DNA of 64,000 nt from Oryzias latipes (lineage: Eukaryota > Chordata > Actinopteri > Beloniformes > Adrianichthyidae), in contig NC_019879.2 of assembly GCF_002234675.1 (NCBI RefSeq), forward strand, positions 11,103,325-11,167,324, read 5' to 3'. A program made the translations under genes and the position numbers. The notes below the pieces were generated by a model, which saw only the letters and a program-made list of their open reading frames with translations, was not told where the DNA came from and made no database searches. This document shows positions 41,930 through 54,900 of the stretch, one piece after another. Position 1 is the first letter of the stretch; every line of letters starts with the position of its first letter.

Positions 41930-42950
41930 GTTGACCCAGGTTGTTTAGGAAGCTAATCCGGGATTTGAAAAACAGATTACAGTGGCCGGTTAAAGGTTAA
42001 TTTCATCATGACGAGACATCACCGGAAAGGATTCACGTTAAAAATCCCAAATAAATTTTAAAAAAAGTGTCAGACGTTAAACTTTAACGAACAGTGTGTC
42101 TGCAAATAATACCGTTAGTGACAACAGCTAATTAAACTGCTAACATTAAATTGTTGTAATCAACATTTGTTTAAATATTTTAAAAAAGGTTACTGTCATT
42201 TAGTGTAATCAGGCCCAGGGTGGATCTATCTACACAAAAAAACGTATCATGTTACCCGCTCCCGCTGTTTGCCAAAACTGTAACGTTTCTTTTAAAAATT
42301 ATTAACAAAATAAAAAAAGTACGCATTATAATCTAATCCAAAGATATTTACCTTCAATACACAAGAAATGCAGCCTCGTTCTTGTAACATAAAACGTTGT
42401 GTATTTACACCAGAAACAAGTTTTGAAAGCTGCCGCCATATCAAAACAAAGCCCGCGAGAGTTCTGCAGCACTGGTGAATTGTGGGTATTATAGTTAAAA
42501 TTTTTTAGACTTTAAGATCTCAATTTTTTTAATTTATTGTTGTAATTATTTTAAATTATACTAAATATATTTAATAATATAAGTGACTAAACAAATTTAG
42601 ATAAACATAACGCTCACCTTTAGAAGCAGACCAACAGCCACACGAATTACATCCGGGTCAAGTCCATGTTTCAGAACCCAAAGTCATTTATTTATTATGT
42701 CTTACATATTTAGTATTTGAACAGCTGTTTTTTGTATTAATCGTTTTGACACTGACTAATATGTGTCCTTATTTTATTTTAATAATTTTTATTTTACCCA
42801 ATCTTTTGGAAATAAAAAAAGCCCACCCTTTCATGGGGTGTTCCTAAAACCGGATGTGCCTTCTGGACGTTTTGATTGGTCGAAACAAAAATACCCGAGT
42901 TTGATGACACGCAGGGCAGTTAGAAACCAAAGCTTAAATACGTTGAGACA
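41930..42950. promoter_or_regulatory. Shared 1-kb divergent promoter region of cenpj and ttf2
   Basis: The two start codons point away from each other across 1021 bp. Candidate sites: GCCGCCATAT at 42432-42441 (YY1-like), TCTCGCGGG on the minus strand near 42452-42460, an ETS-like ACATCCGG at 42649-42656, another ACCGGATGT near 42849-42857, and an inverted CCAAT (gattggt) near 42873. The cenpj-side sites (42430-42460) and ttf2-side sites (42650-42880) form two clusters. The 5' non-coding exon of cenpj was not resolved. Confidence 0.6.
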
Positions 42951-45900
42951 ATGGAGAAGGTTTTGTGCAGTGACCACGGTACGTCAATACATATTATTTG
43001 ATCTTGTTTAAATAAAATGTGCTGTCGTCATTTTAAGTTTGGAAACGCTTGCTGTCATTTAATGTCATGTTAGCATAGAATTTTCGTTTTGACCTAAAAC
43101 TTAAACTAAAGTCAAAGTGTAGCTCGTCGATAGTGGTGTGGGACTTGCAAATTTCTCAGTTTTTCCGTATCTGCTTTCTTTTGCAGGTGGCATTTGTATG
43201 TTGAAAACAGGGGTTAAGGACGGACCGAGTAAAGGCAAAAGTTTCTACGTCTGCGTAAGCGAGCAGGGCTGTGACTTTAGTCAACAGACCAGGTAATTTC
43301 CCCAATGCCTCGGCCTCGCGGGTGTGACTTTCAGTTTTAAAATCTAGTTTTTATTTTAGAACTTTCTATAGTATATTCAGAGAGATCAGTTATCTACAAG
43401 TGCAGAATATATAGTTTAGTTTGATAATGGCGTGGTTTTGTGTAGGTTTATGATTATGCCTTGTAATAACTGTCGCTGTCATGTGTGCCAGTCTCCCTCC
43501 CTCCCACTGCATCAACCATGAAGATTCAATGGTAGAACTTCAGGCCATCAGCTTCAGCCAGAAACACCAAAGCCACAGGTATGTGTGTGTTTATCCTTCA
43601 CACTTACAGACCTCCTCTGACGAAAATTGTGTTTTTAAAATGTTTTCATATGTGTTGCTATAAAACTTAAATGTTGCATTTTTCTGATGATGCAGAACAC
43701 ATAAAAAGAAAATCAGGCTTAAAATTGCTTTTCTGGGTCTTTCTTTCTTTAAATCATTGTAAATCAGGATCAGAAGAAAAAATTGTGTTTATAAAAACAG
43801 CTTATTTGTGACGTAGAAAATCCGCTGGATGGGTCGCAAGCTCCCTGCTGCGCTCCATTCTGATGCATCCACTTGCAGACAATTTATCTCATGTACGTCT
43901 TTGTTTTCCTCGTCTGAGCTGACACCCGGCTCAAAACTGTATGGGTGGATAGCTCTGATATTGTTCGCCATTTCTGTCGCACCAATAGCTAGTGTGAGAG
44001 TATGTATGGGTTATGGGTAACGGGTTGCTGTGCACCAACTGTCCCACCCACAACTGAACTCAGAGGTGAATTTCTTATAAACAACTGCCGCTCTGCAGAA
44101 ACTACCTCCTGGCAAACGACGCAGGGTTCAATTTAGGTGGAAAAAAAGTATAATTACAATTAAAAGACAGTTGGGAACGCTTTTGCAAAAGATGATTGGT
44201 TTGGGGGACTTTAAGATGGGAATGTGAAATATGACTCTTCTTTTCTTTGTTTTTTTTTTTTCAAGGCTTTACTACAGATGCATTGTGGGTAAAAAGTCCG
44301 GACAGAGATGGTGTGGTAGTGTTCCTTGGACTACAGTAAGACCTGTTACACATTTAATCTCAAACCAAGGCGGTGACATCTCGTCTTTAATTCAGGACAG
44401 GCTTCTTTCTCATCTCTTAGTTGTTACATTTTAATTTCTCTAATAAAAACAGCATCTTATTGTGTTGTAACTGCACATTTTTCCTATCTGATATTCCTAT
44501 GAATATCTTGCATTTTTATATCATAAGAAAAATTACCTGCAATAAGTCACCACTCAAATTTGATCAAAATAATACAGTTCTTTTAATTTACATAATTATT
44601 TTCATTTGTGGTTTGACTTCTTTATTAATTCTTATCCTATTCCACTGCAGCAAGAAAAAGAAAACAGAATCCCTCTGTTAAGCACACAGCTTCAGCCTTC
44701 CTGCATCCCTCCTATCAGAAACCCTTTTAAGGCTCCTGGAAAGATGTACAAAGACTCTGATTGGAAGAAGATGGAGGTTGCTGGACACAAGGAGAGCGAG
44801 AAGAAAAACATGAAGACAAGTCACATGGCTGAAGGTGGAGAAGGTTTTCGGAAGGAAATTGCAGAAAAAATAAACACCTATCAAGGTAAAACACTTCCAC
44901 AGGGGATGAAGATAAAGAAGAGGACATCGGGGGAGGACAGCAGCAAAACTGACAGCATAGAAAAGACAACAGCTGTGATCACAGAAAAAACTGAGAAGAA
45001 GCTTGAAGGAGCGCAAAATAAGACGTCTACATCAAGCACAGAAGTTCAGCCTGAAAAAATGAATCAAGTTTCCTCTGATGTTCACAAAAGTTTGCAAACT
45101 AGTGACAAAGCCCTGCCAGGGAATCAAACTGACCCCCCGGTCCAAAGGAGCATCACTGAATCCAAACCCAGCAACAGCTCACATGCTTCTAGGAGCCCTG
45201 GCTGTGTTGCTATATTAGATGAGGATTCTGAAGAGAGCAGATCCAACAGAGATGAAACCAATGACGATGTAGTGTTTGTGTCAGAGAAACCCGCCTCTCA
45301 GAAAACCACCCCGACATCTGCGATCCAAAAGACCATAACCAACTTTCCAGGGTTCCAGTGTGTGGCAAAGCAGGGAGGCCCTAAAGAGAGGCTTAACCTG
45401 CTGTCTGTTCAGCTCAAACAGAAAAAGGTACACAGGAAGTTTTTCTAGTAAGAATAAAAAAAAACAAATGTTTTTCTGTCATAACAGGAAAATAGACCTT
45501 CTCTTAAGATGTCATTTCCTTTTTTTGTCCCTGAAGGCCACTCTCTCTGCTATAAATGTGGCTGCTTTGCCAGATAAAGGAGAGAAACTGCAAATCCAGA
45601 TCAAAGAATTGGAGGACGAGCTGGAGTCACTGAGTTTGTCTGCAGCTTCTCATACAGGTGAGGTGTCTGCCACACTCTTAAGGTTCAGAAACACACGGGT
45701 TCTGTCATTTTGATTTACATATTAGCTTGTTGATGCTTATTGAAGGTAAATGAGGAATGACTATAATACAAAGACAGTTTCAAGTCCCACTCTAATGATA
45801 TTCTGATCTAATGTAAAAGCGTTCCAAGTAGTTTTTTTTAATCATTATTATGCTGTTTGTAGCCAAAAAAAAAGAAACAGTTGTTTTCTAGGACATATTT

Positions 45901-48900
45901 TCTGCCGAGCAGCATTAGAAATTCACCATTACCAGTGCAACAGAAATGCAATAAGAAGTAATATTGGGACTATCAAGCTGTAAAGTTTTGAACCAGATAC
46001 CAGCACGGACAAGGAAATCAAGAGCTTGTGGCCGGCCGATTGTAGCTTCTGCCTGACTACAAGCTTTTTCAAATGGCATTACCCGTATTCAGTTGCTTCT
46101 GATTCTCAACCATTTGAATAAAGAAATACTCAGAAATGCAACTTAAAGTTGAATTTTCTTTGTCCTCCATCATCAGAAAAATGCTGCAAGAACATGTTAA
46201 AAACACCCAAAACACAATTTTCATCAGCGGGTCTTCAAAGTTCCAAACTTTGATTCGCTAAATTGGTAGATTTATTGTTTCCAGGCTTTTATTCATTCAC
46301 CAACACTGTCATAAAAATTTTTTTTCAGAATCAGTGGATGAGAGCAGAAAACCCGACAAAGGCACCACCTTCAGTAATCCATTTGACCGACAGGGGGGCA
46401 GCATCTTCCTCCCCACTCCTCCAGTGCCGGGCCCGCCCCAGATCCAGGGTGCAGGCAGTTCTCTGGGGCTGCAACACAGTCAGATGCCTGCGCAGACGCA
46501 TGGGGGTCAGTAGTGTGCACTGTGCACACTTCTCTGCTTTTTGTCCAGCTCCTCTGTGACTCGTTTCATACGTCACGTCCCCCCCAACACGCTGGTCTCA
46601 TTTGAGCAGGCGATCACATGCAGGCCTTTTACGGTGGAAGGATGACTTATGATCGCCTGCTGGCTGTGAAGAACGCCACATGTGAAGCCATCGACCATCT
46701 GCACAAATCCCTGGAGTCTTGTCCGGATCCTGAAACTGAAGTTACCGACCCCAAAGGGATCAAGGTGTCACAGTCTTGACTCTGTTACATCTTACAGCAC
46801 AGGTTTACCCCACACACACTTAAAGAAATGCCATTGCTGCATTCATGTAATTGCCTCTCCTTTCCAAAAGATTCTCTACGTTTAGTATAGAATTGATTAT
46901 TTTTTACTAAAATAGACAACTAAATTAATCAGAGCAATGCAGTGATGTGGTTTTAATTTAAAAAGCTAAGTATAATTTGTTATTGTCTCAAATAAAGCTA
47001 CCCGTATTTGGCCAAATGAGAATATTTGCTGCTTGAGCTTGAACTGTGTTTTATTAGGAAAAACCTTGAAGTAATATTTACTGGTAAAAACGCTTCAAAA
47101 CCACAGAAATATAAAAATAATGCTGGTTGGGGCCAGATTAGCCTTTGTAGGAGGAAGGTGAGTTTCAACTCGCAGCAGCAAAAAATAATCGTTTACTTTT
47201 TTGTACAAAAAAAATGTTTCATTTAAAAATAGGAGTTACAACATGCGGTGATAAAAAAAAAAGTTTCCTCGTCCTAACTGTTTTCAAAAAACTAAGAGCC
47301 GTTGGGAAGGAGTCGGGAAACAAGTCTAAATCTAGAATCATCACTAAAAATATGAAAAGACGAAAGATCCATTTCATGATATAATATGGTTTTAATTTTG
47401 TGAATTTGACATAATTACAAACTATTAATTAGACTGGATCTGGATCAAACAATGTTGTGTATTCAAGATTGAACATCATTATAAAAAAACGGGTAAAACT
47501 GCAAAAAAGACAAGAAACAGTGAAACAAACAGCATAGCCCAATGATGAGTCTAAAATATAATAAAGTAAGTCAATTTAGTTTGTCGAAAACAGACATAAT
47601 CTTTGAGTTATACATGGTTGTATGCAGTTTGAATACAGTTGTGAGGTCATCCCTCGGTAACGGCGTCTCTGTGATCTTCCCCCAGGTGCCTCTGATGCCC
47701 CATCAGAGGAGAGCTTTGGCCTGGCTGCTCTGGAGAGAAACGCAGAAGCCGTGTGGAGGGATTTTGGGTACGCTGAGACGTTTAACTCTGCTTTAGAAAG
47801 TGAATCATCACAAAGTGCAAGAAAACAATATTTTCCACAGCTTACTGACCTTCACTTTGTTCACTAAAGGACCAGGAAAACAGAACAAGGGAGTCATTTT
47901 TTCCACTTTACTTCAAAATTTGTTTTATGTCAATCACCACTAAAATGTCCTTCCTGGATATGATCCAACTGCTCAGTCAGTGCACAGTGCAATTTTTATG
48001 TCTCTCAATGATTTTTTAATGTAAAGCTGTAGTGTATCTTTTCCTTTTTTTTGTAACTACGGTACATCCTTGAATGTTGTGTGTTATCTCTGAAGAACTA
48101 ATATTGACCTTTTACTAAGCCTGGTGAAGAGAAGGAGACAAAGCTCTTCAGACACCACCTTATGTTTTTACTCTCCTTGTCCTCTTCTTTGGCTCAGCGG
48201 ATGACATGGGTCTGGGTAAAACTCTGACCATGATTTCACTCATACTGGCTAAGAAGATGAAAGCTAAAGAGGAGGCCAAGGAGAAGGACCAGACCAAGAC
48301 CAAGCTGGATAGCTGGGTGTCTAAAAGTGGTAACATAAACCTTTTTCTTACAAAGTTGGGTCTATGTAATAATCCGTTTTGTTGTTATTTTTGTTTACAT
48401 ATATTTTAAACTGGGGGGGTATTCCATAAAGCAGGTTATGCTAGCTCCCACGGTAAGTTTGAGGATAAGGAAGCGGATAACCTCAGCCTTCAGTTCCAAA
48501 AATGGAGGCATGTTTCAGGGTATGTCAAGTTGCCATAGTAACTCATGCTCGAACATAACCTGATCTGGAGCAGGTTTAGTTGAAGGTTAGTTGGTTTCAG
48601 AGAGGTGAAAGAGCATGGCGTGTCCATTTGAAGATGATTTAGTGGACGAAGAAGCTCATATAATACTTTTTCCACTATGAGAGGATGATAAGACCACATA
48701 TGGATGTTTAAAGATAAACAGTTTTACATTAATCTAACTTAATTATTTGTTTTAGTTAAGATTAATAATTTTTGGGGGTTTAGTCAACCTAAAAATAACA
48801 CAGACATTTATCAGACATTTATTTTACTTTCATTCAAACAAATTCATTTACCGGTAAGTAGATGTAACTTTGGTGCTGCTGTTAGATCGGAACCGCAAGG

Positions 48901-51900
48901 AATTGTGGGATACCACTCCCTTTGCCTGTCTGGACTGTTTGGGTTTAAGTGTGGATTTTTGACCAAATGTGTTTAGTTGTTTAGCTGTTTTACTGTGTTT
49001 TGCTGAGTTATTTTGTGCTGTTATATTTAATTATTTCTGCACTATGAGTGAGAGGGAGGAAAAGGATGATGAGATTATTTATCACTCCTCCTGCTACATA
49101 ATGTTGTAAATTAATATGGAAAAACATTTAATTCAATTGGAGTAATATGACATTTAGTTAGATAAATATGTAAATTTGAGTTGTATAAACAATTATTGAG
49201 TTTTATGGACGAAATAAATTTAACTCAACTACTTGTTACCAGTTGAAGTAATTTGTTTAAGTTGGATAAGTTTTATATATATGCGTCACAAAGAAAATGG
49301 AAATAAGATTAGAAACTCATGCATTTACTCTGTCCGTTCTTTTTCTGAAAGCAGAAACTCTTGGGATTTGAGCAGAAACTTCTTTTTTTGTAACGCTCTG
49401 TTTTTCTCCACGCGTTTCCATGGTGACTCGGGAAATCGGCTATCAATTCCGAATGCCTTTATGTACTTGCCGTGCACGCGCATTAACCCAGGGTTACCAA
49501 GTAGAGCGTAATTACGCTAACTCTTATCCGGTCTTTTGGAACCAACATACCCAGAGTAAGCAAGTTCAGACGGATTTCAGCCAGAGTTCAGGGTTAAAGT
49601 CAGGTTAGTTTAAACGTGCCTTCTGGAATACCCCCCTGTTCTTATGTTTGTTTTTCTCCGTTTGTTAGATCCTACCATTGTTGCTTCTGAAGGCACTCTG
49701 ATCATCTGTCCTGCTTCACTGATTCACCACTGGAAGAAAGAGATCGACAAACGTGTGAAGAGCTGCAGGCTAACCGTCTACCTGTACCATGGCACCAATC
49801 GACAGAAAAGTGCCAAAGTGTGAGAATCAAACACTTTAAAAAACAAGTTGTTGTGTTTTTTACCATTTTAAACAACAGGAGAACCTGTTAGAATAAAACA
49901 TCAGAAAAGGGTCATTAGCTCAGTTTGTTCCTTTAAATAAGTGTTCTAGAAAAACAAAAAGCATCATGTCAACTTTGTGAGTCAGTCTTTCACCAATCGA
50001 AAAGATATAAATCCAGCTTTTCTTTAATGGAGGGGTTTTCAGCTTTAAAGAAAAATGCTTTTGCATTGAAAAAAGCTTGTAGTTGTCACATAGAAGCTAC
50101 AATTGGCAGGACACAAGCTCCCTGCTCCACTCCATTCTGATGGATCCATTTACAGACAAATAGATCCATGGACGTCTTTGTTTTCCTCGTCTGAGCTGGA
50201 ATCTGGATCTAAACTGTACGGCTGGATAGCTCCAATAATGAAATAATGATCACCATTTTTGTTGCATCTGTTATGTTAAGTTGGAGGTTTGAAGGGCTGT
50301 AAGATAGTGGGTGAGCGTGTTAAGAGATGGGTGATGGGAAGTGGGGGTGGGCTATCTCCACACCGACAGTCATGCCCACAACCCAGAGGTGAATTTCTGA
50401 TGACCTGCCGCTCTGCAGAAACTATGTCTTAGAAAACGACAGTTTTTTTGATAATTAAATAATTATTTAAAAGATGATCGGAGTGGGACTTTTTACATAT
50501 ATAGAATATGACTTCATACTCTGTGCATTTTAGTGCTTACTAAGTAAAGAAAAACATTTTTATTTAATTTTTATTTTGCTTTTATTGACAAACAAACTGA
50601 CTTCAAAATGTAGTATTAGAGCTTGTGCTAGATAGCTTTATTTAACAAGAGCTTAAAAGTAGATTTGATGATGAAGGAGCAGAAAGCACTGTTTCTTACC
50701 TTAAGTAGATATGATTTCACACGTTGGAGTAAAGTTCTTGTAGCAGTAATTGGAAAAAGCCCAGATTTTCATGAGTTGTTTGGCTCCTAACAAGCTGAAA
50801 ATAATCCTAACTGTGCACTTCAGGCTGGCAGATCATGACGTGGTGGTGACCACATATAGTCTGGTATCCAAGGAGATCGAAGTCCAGAAGGAAGACGCCA
50901 ACAACCCCAGCAAAGACCCTGATCCTGAGGTATTATTAGAATGTAGTATCCATTAGGAAGTAGGGTTTAAAATAACAATCATCTGAGCTCATAAGTTAGA
51001 TGAAAATATAAATCTCAGCCTCGATAAAACCGTTGAAATTTTAATTTGTGAGGATAGGTCTTTGGTTGGACAGCAGCTGGCCCCTGTGGAGAACGTAGCA
51101 CAGCAGAAGACTGTTTAAGTTCAGGGCCATTGTGACCAATTCCTCAAACCCCCTGCACAGTGCCTTCACCAGGAGGAGGAGCAAGTCTACTGTAGACTAA
51201 TGTCCCAACGCTGCTCCACAGACAGACTGAGGAAGACTTTTGTCCATTGTGCTATAAGATCCCATGACAGAGCATAAAAAGAAAGCCTCGTTGAATTTTA
51301 ATATTTAAATGTGTTTATGGTTTTATTGTATTGTACTTTATAATTGAATATTTAATGGATTTATTATATTCATAATTAATATTTAAATAATTTTAATGAA
51401 TAGACTTTAATCTTTGGTGTTTTTATGGTGTTATTCTTTTTTTTTGTCTGATGTGCTTGTGTGGTTGTGAATGCAAGCAGCTGATCGCTTTTCTCTGGGA
51501 TTAATAAAGCTTCTATTCTTCTTCTAACTTCGTCATAACGGTGAACACGCTTGGCTGTGCACCTCCTTACACGTGTCCTTCTTCTCCAGGCATCACGCTC
51601 TTCTCCTTTTCTGCGAGTGAGATGGACGCGAGTGATTCTCGATGAAGCCCACAACATCAAAAATCCCAAAGTCCAGACCTCAATGGCAGTCTGCCAGCTG
51701 AGGGCCCAGGCCCGCTGGGCCATTACCGGCACACCCATCCAGAACAACCTGCTGGACATGTACTCTCTGCTAAAGTAAGTCAAAGTACTAAATGTTCTGC
51801 TTACATTTATATTACAGCAAAAATTTAAAAAAATCTGATCCTGTGGACTTGGGGGGCCAGGCCCCCATTCTTAGGGCTGCAGTCGTTGAGGTGATTAAAA

Positions 51901-54900
51901 AAAACTCATAGGGAAGACAAAATCTGTCTCGAGTTTCTTAAGACTCTGAATTTGTCTCCAAAGTCAGGGGGCAGTATCTCTTGGTTGGGGTTTCCTTCTG
52001 TGGAGCAGAAGGTTCATTTCCAGCTACAGTGGAATCACTTAGAAATTCTCTGTGAAGCAGAGGCACCCAAAAGGAACTTGGTGTACAGCACCACCTAATA
52101 ACCTGCTTATTGCAGCTTGAAAGGCATCTTCAACCAGTACAAGGCTTTTAAGCAAGCCCAGGACACACAGGGGATGAAATATCTCATCTGACTGCAGGGG
52201 AGAGGAAGGTGTGAGCTTCTACACTCAGGCTGTTGCCCCTGCAACCAGAAGCCAAAGATATTTTGGAATAACATCCATAAAGTGCATAAAACTCTTCCCA
52301 TATCTTCCCTTTCAGGTTTCTGCGCTGTTCTCCATTCGATGAGTACAAACTGTGGAAAGCACAGGTGGACAACGGCTCCAACAGAGGCAGAGAGCGGCTC
52401 AACATCCTGATGAAAGCTCTGCTGCTGCGACGAACCAAAGACCAGCTGGACTCCACTGGAAAACCACTGGTAGGGGCACTCCCACTCAGTCAGACACATG
52501 TCTACCAGTCCACTGCTTCGAGTTTTATCTGTAAAAGTGTCACGACAGGCCTATGGTGCATCCCAGCTGACCAGAAGTGTGAAATGTTTCAGGTGTCTCT
52601 TCCTAATCGGACCTGCAAGGTGCATCAACTTCATCTCTCTGAGGAGGAGCAGACTGTGTACGATGTGGTGTTTGCTCAGTCCAGGTAAAATTGGAACAGT
52701 TCTCCACATTTCTTTATATTCCTTTTGCATTTACATATTAGTATACGAGCTGGATCGTATTTATTCAGGTGTTTAAAGTGACCAGAAATAGAAAAAATAC
52801 CTTTTCTTAAACAAAACTGTGAGCTTTTAAAAATGTACTCAACCTTTTGACATTTGGCTGCTTTTGCTTTAACTTAAACTGCACTAAGTCCATGCAGAGG
52901 ACTGGTTAAAGTGGAGGGACGTTCTAAACCTTGCTGCTGGAAACAGAGAAATCCTTGAAACCAAAGAGTTTTCTTTCAACCAAAAGTTGCTTAGGATATT
53001 TTATAAAGGGCATCTTTGGAAAGGCTCTGAACACAGCCCAAAATGTTGAAATCCCTCAAGGAAATGAAAGCACAGCATCTCTGTGCTCCTAGTTTACAAC
53101 CAGGGAATTTTAGTTAGAATAGAGTGTGAATCCTGCAGTTATGAGCTTCTCCTGTTTTTTTTATTTTTCACAAATTTTATGGTAATTTCTTAACCTAAAT
53201 GAATTTTCAACCTTCAATTGCCAGAACCCGCTGAATCCCTTTCAGGGTCACTGGGCTGCTTAAGGTCCAGCTACTGTTGGGTGAGGGTGGGGTACATCCT
53301 GAAAGGGTCACCAGTCTGTTGCAGGGCTACACACTCACATGCACACCTAGGGGCAATTCAGATGTATCAATTGACATATGAAGAAAGTTCTTGAACTGTG
53401 GGAGGAAGCCAGAATGTTTTGAGACAGGACCTTCTCCCTATGAGGCGAGAGTGCTAACCGCTGCACCATTGTGCAGTCCAATTTTTAAGGCAATCTGAGT
53501 AATTTTTAAATGTAAAAAAGTAAATAAAAATTTTTGTCTTCAAAATCTTTTTCTATAGTTAGTGCAATTTTTTCTTTACAAGGTTAAAAAATGAATTTGT
53601 TATCCAAACAAAATTTTTGAGTTTTTCCTGACAGATGCGTTATTAAAGGATTCGTGAGTTTTCCATTTAAACTTGAATGAGGAACTAACAACTAAAGTTT
53701 AATATTTTAATATACAGTGATGAAGAAATGATTCCATAATGGACTTACTTATCAGGACAAGAACCCAAAACCTGTTCACCTTTAAAACTGTAAAGATGGA
53801 AGACATTCTATAAGAAATGCCATTTAAGAAACTCTCTGGTCTGTATCGACAATAAACAAAACAAAGATATTTAAAACAGTCGTCTCACTCTGGATGTTTT
53901 TCCCTCAGATCTACTCTGCAGAATTATCTGAAGAGACATGAAGGAAAGGACGTGGGAAACTCCTCCTCCAATCCATTTGACAAAGGTGAGATAAGGTTTA
54001 GACAAATAAATGTGTTCCTGTGTCTTAGTGTAGGTAGCCTTACAATAAAGAAATGTGATTTTTTTTAAATTTTTTTTATTTCCTAGTAATTGCATTTTTA
54101 AAGTTGAAAACTTTTCAACTTTAAAAACCAAGTCCAGATGACAATTATTATACCTACTACTGCGATGAAAACAACCTGGATGAATGAGAGTCTTCACAGA
54201 CATAATTCCTTGTAATTGTATTTCTTGTTGCATTTTTCTAACACCGTTTGTGCCGTCTTCCAGTGGCACAAGAGTTCGGCCTGTCTCAGTCTGATTCTGC
54301 CGCATCAAGCTCTCAGCAGCATCAACAGTCCTCCAGCAGCATCCACATCCTGTCCTTGCTGCTGCGCCTTCGTCAGTGCTGCTGTCACCTCTCTCTTCTG
54401 AAGAAGGTCGGCACTCTTTTTTTGCATCCTCTCACAGGAGATTACAGCCCTGGAGGACAAACCAGTTTCCTTTTCTCTGTTCAGACGCTGGACTCCTCTG
54501 AGCTGCAGGGGGACGGCATCGTTTTGTCCCTGGAGGAGCAGCTTAATGCTCTGTCGCTGTCCTCCAGCCCCTCACCATCAGATGCTGACCCCAAAGACAC
54601 AGTGCTGCTCAATGGCAGTCGCTTCCCCTCACGGCTGTTTGAGGACACCAACAAAAGCACCAAGGTGCCAACCAACTAGAAATAGAAGGGTTCTGCTCAT
54701 GATTCTGATAGCGAGAGCTTTTCCTAAACTAACTGCATTTTGTTTAACAAAGTGTCTTTTGCTTTGCTTTTTCCCAAATGTTATAGATTTCAGCTATCAC
54801 CTCTGAGCTCATGGCAATCAAAGAGAAGAGTGACGACCAAAAAAGGTGAAGCTACTAATGCATCTTTTACTTATCTCTTCAAATAATCTTATTTCTTCAG

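Noticed and set aside
52107..52499. 130-codon minus-strand frame
   Set aside because: It is opposite ttf2 exon 52316-52469, which has the correct phase and SNF2 motifs.
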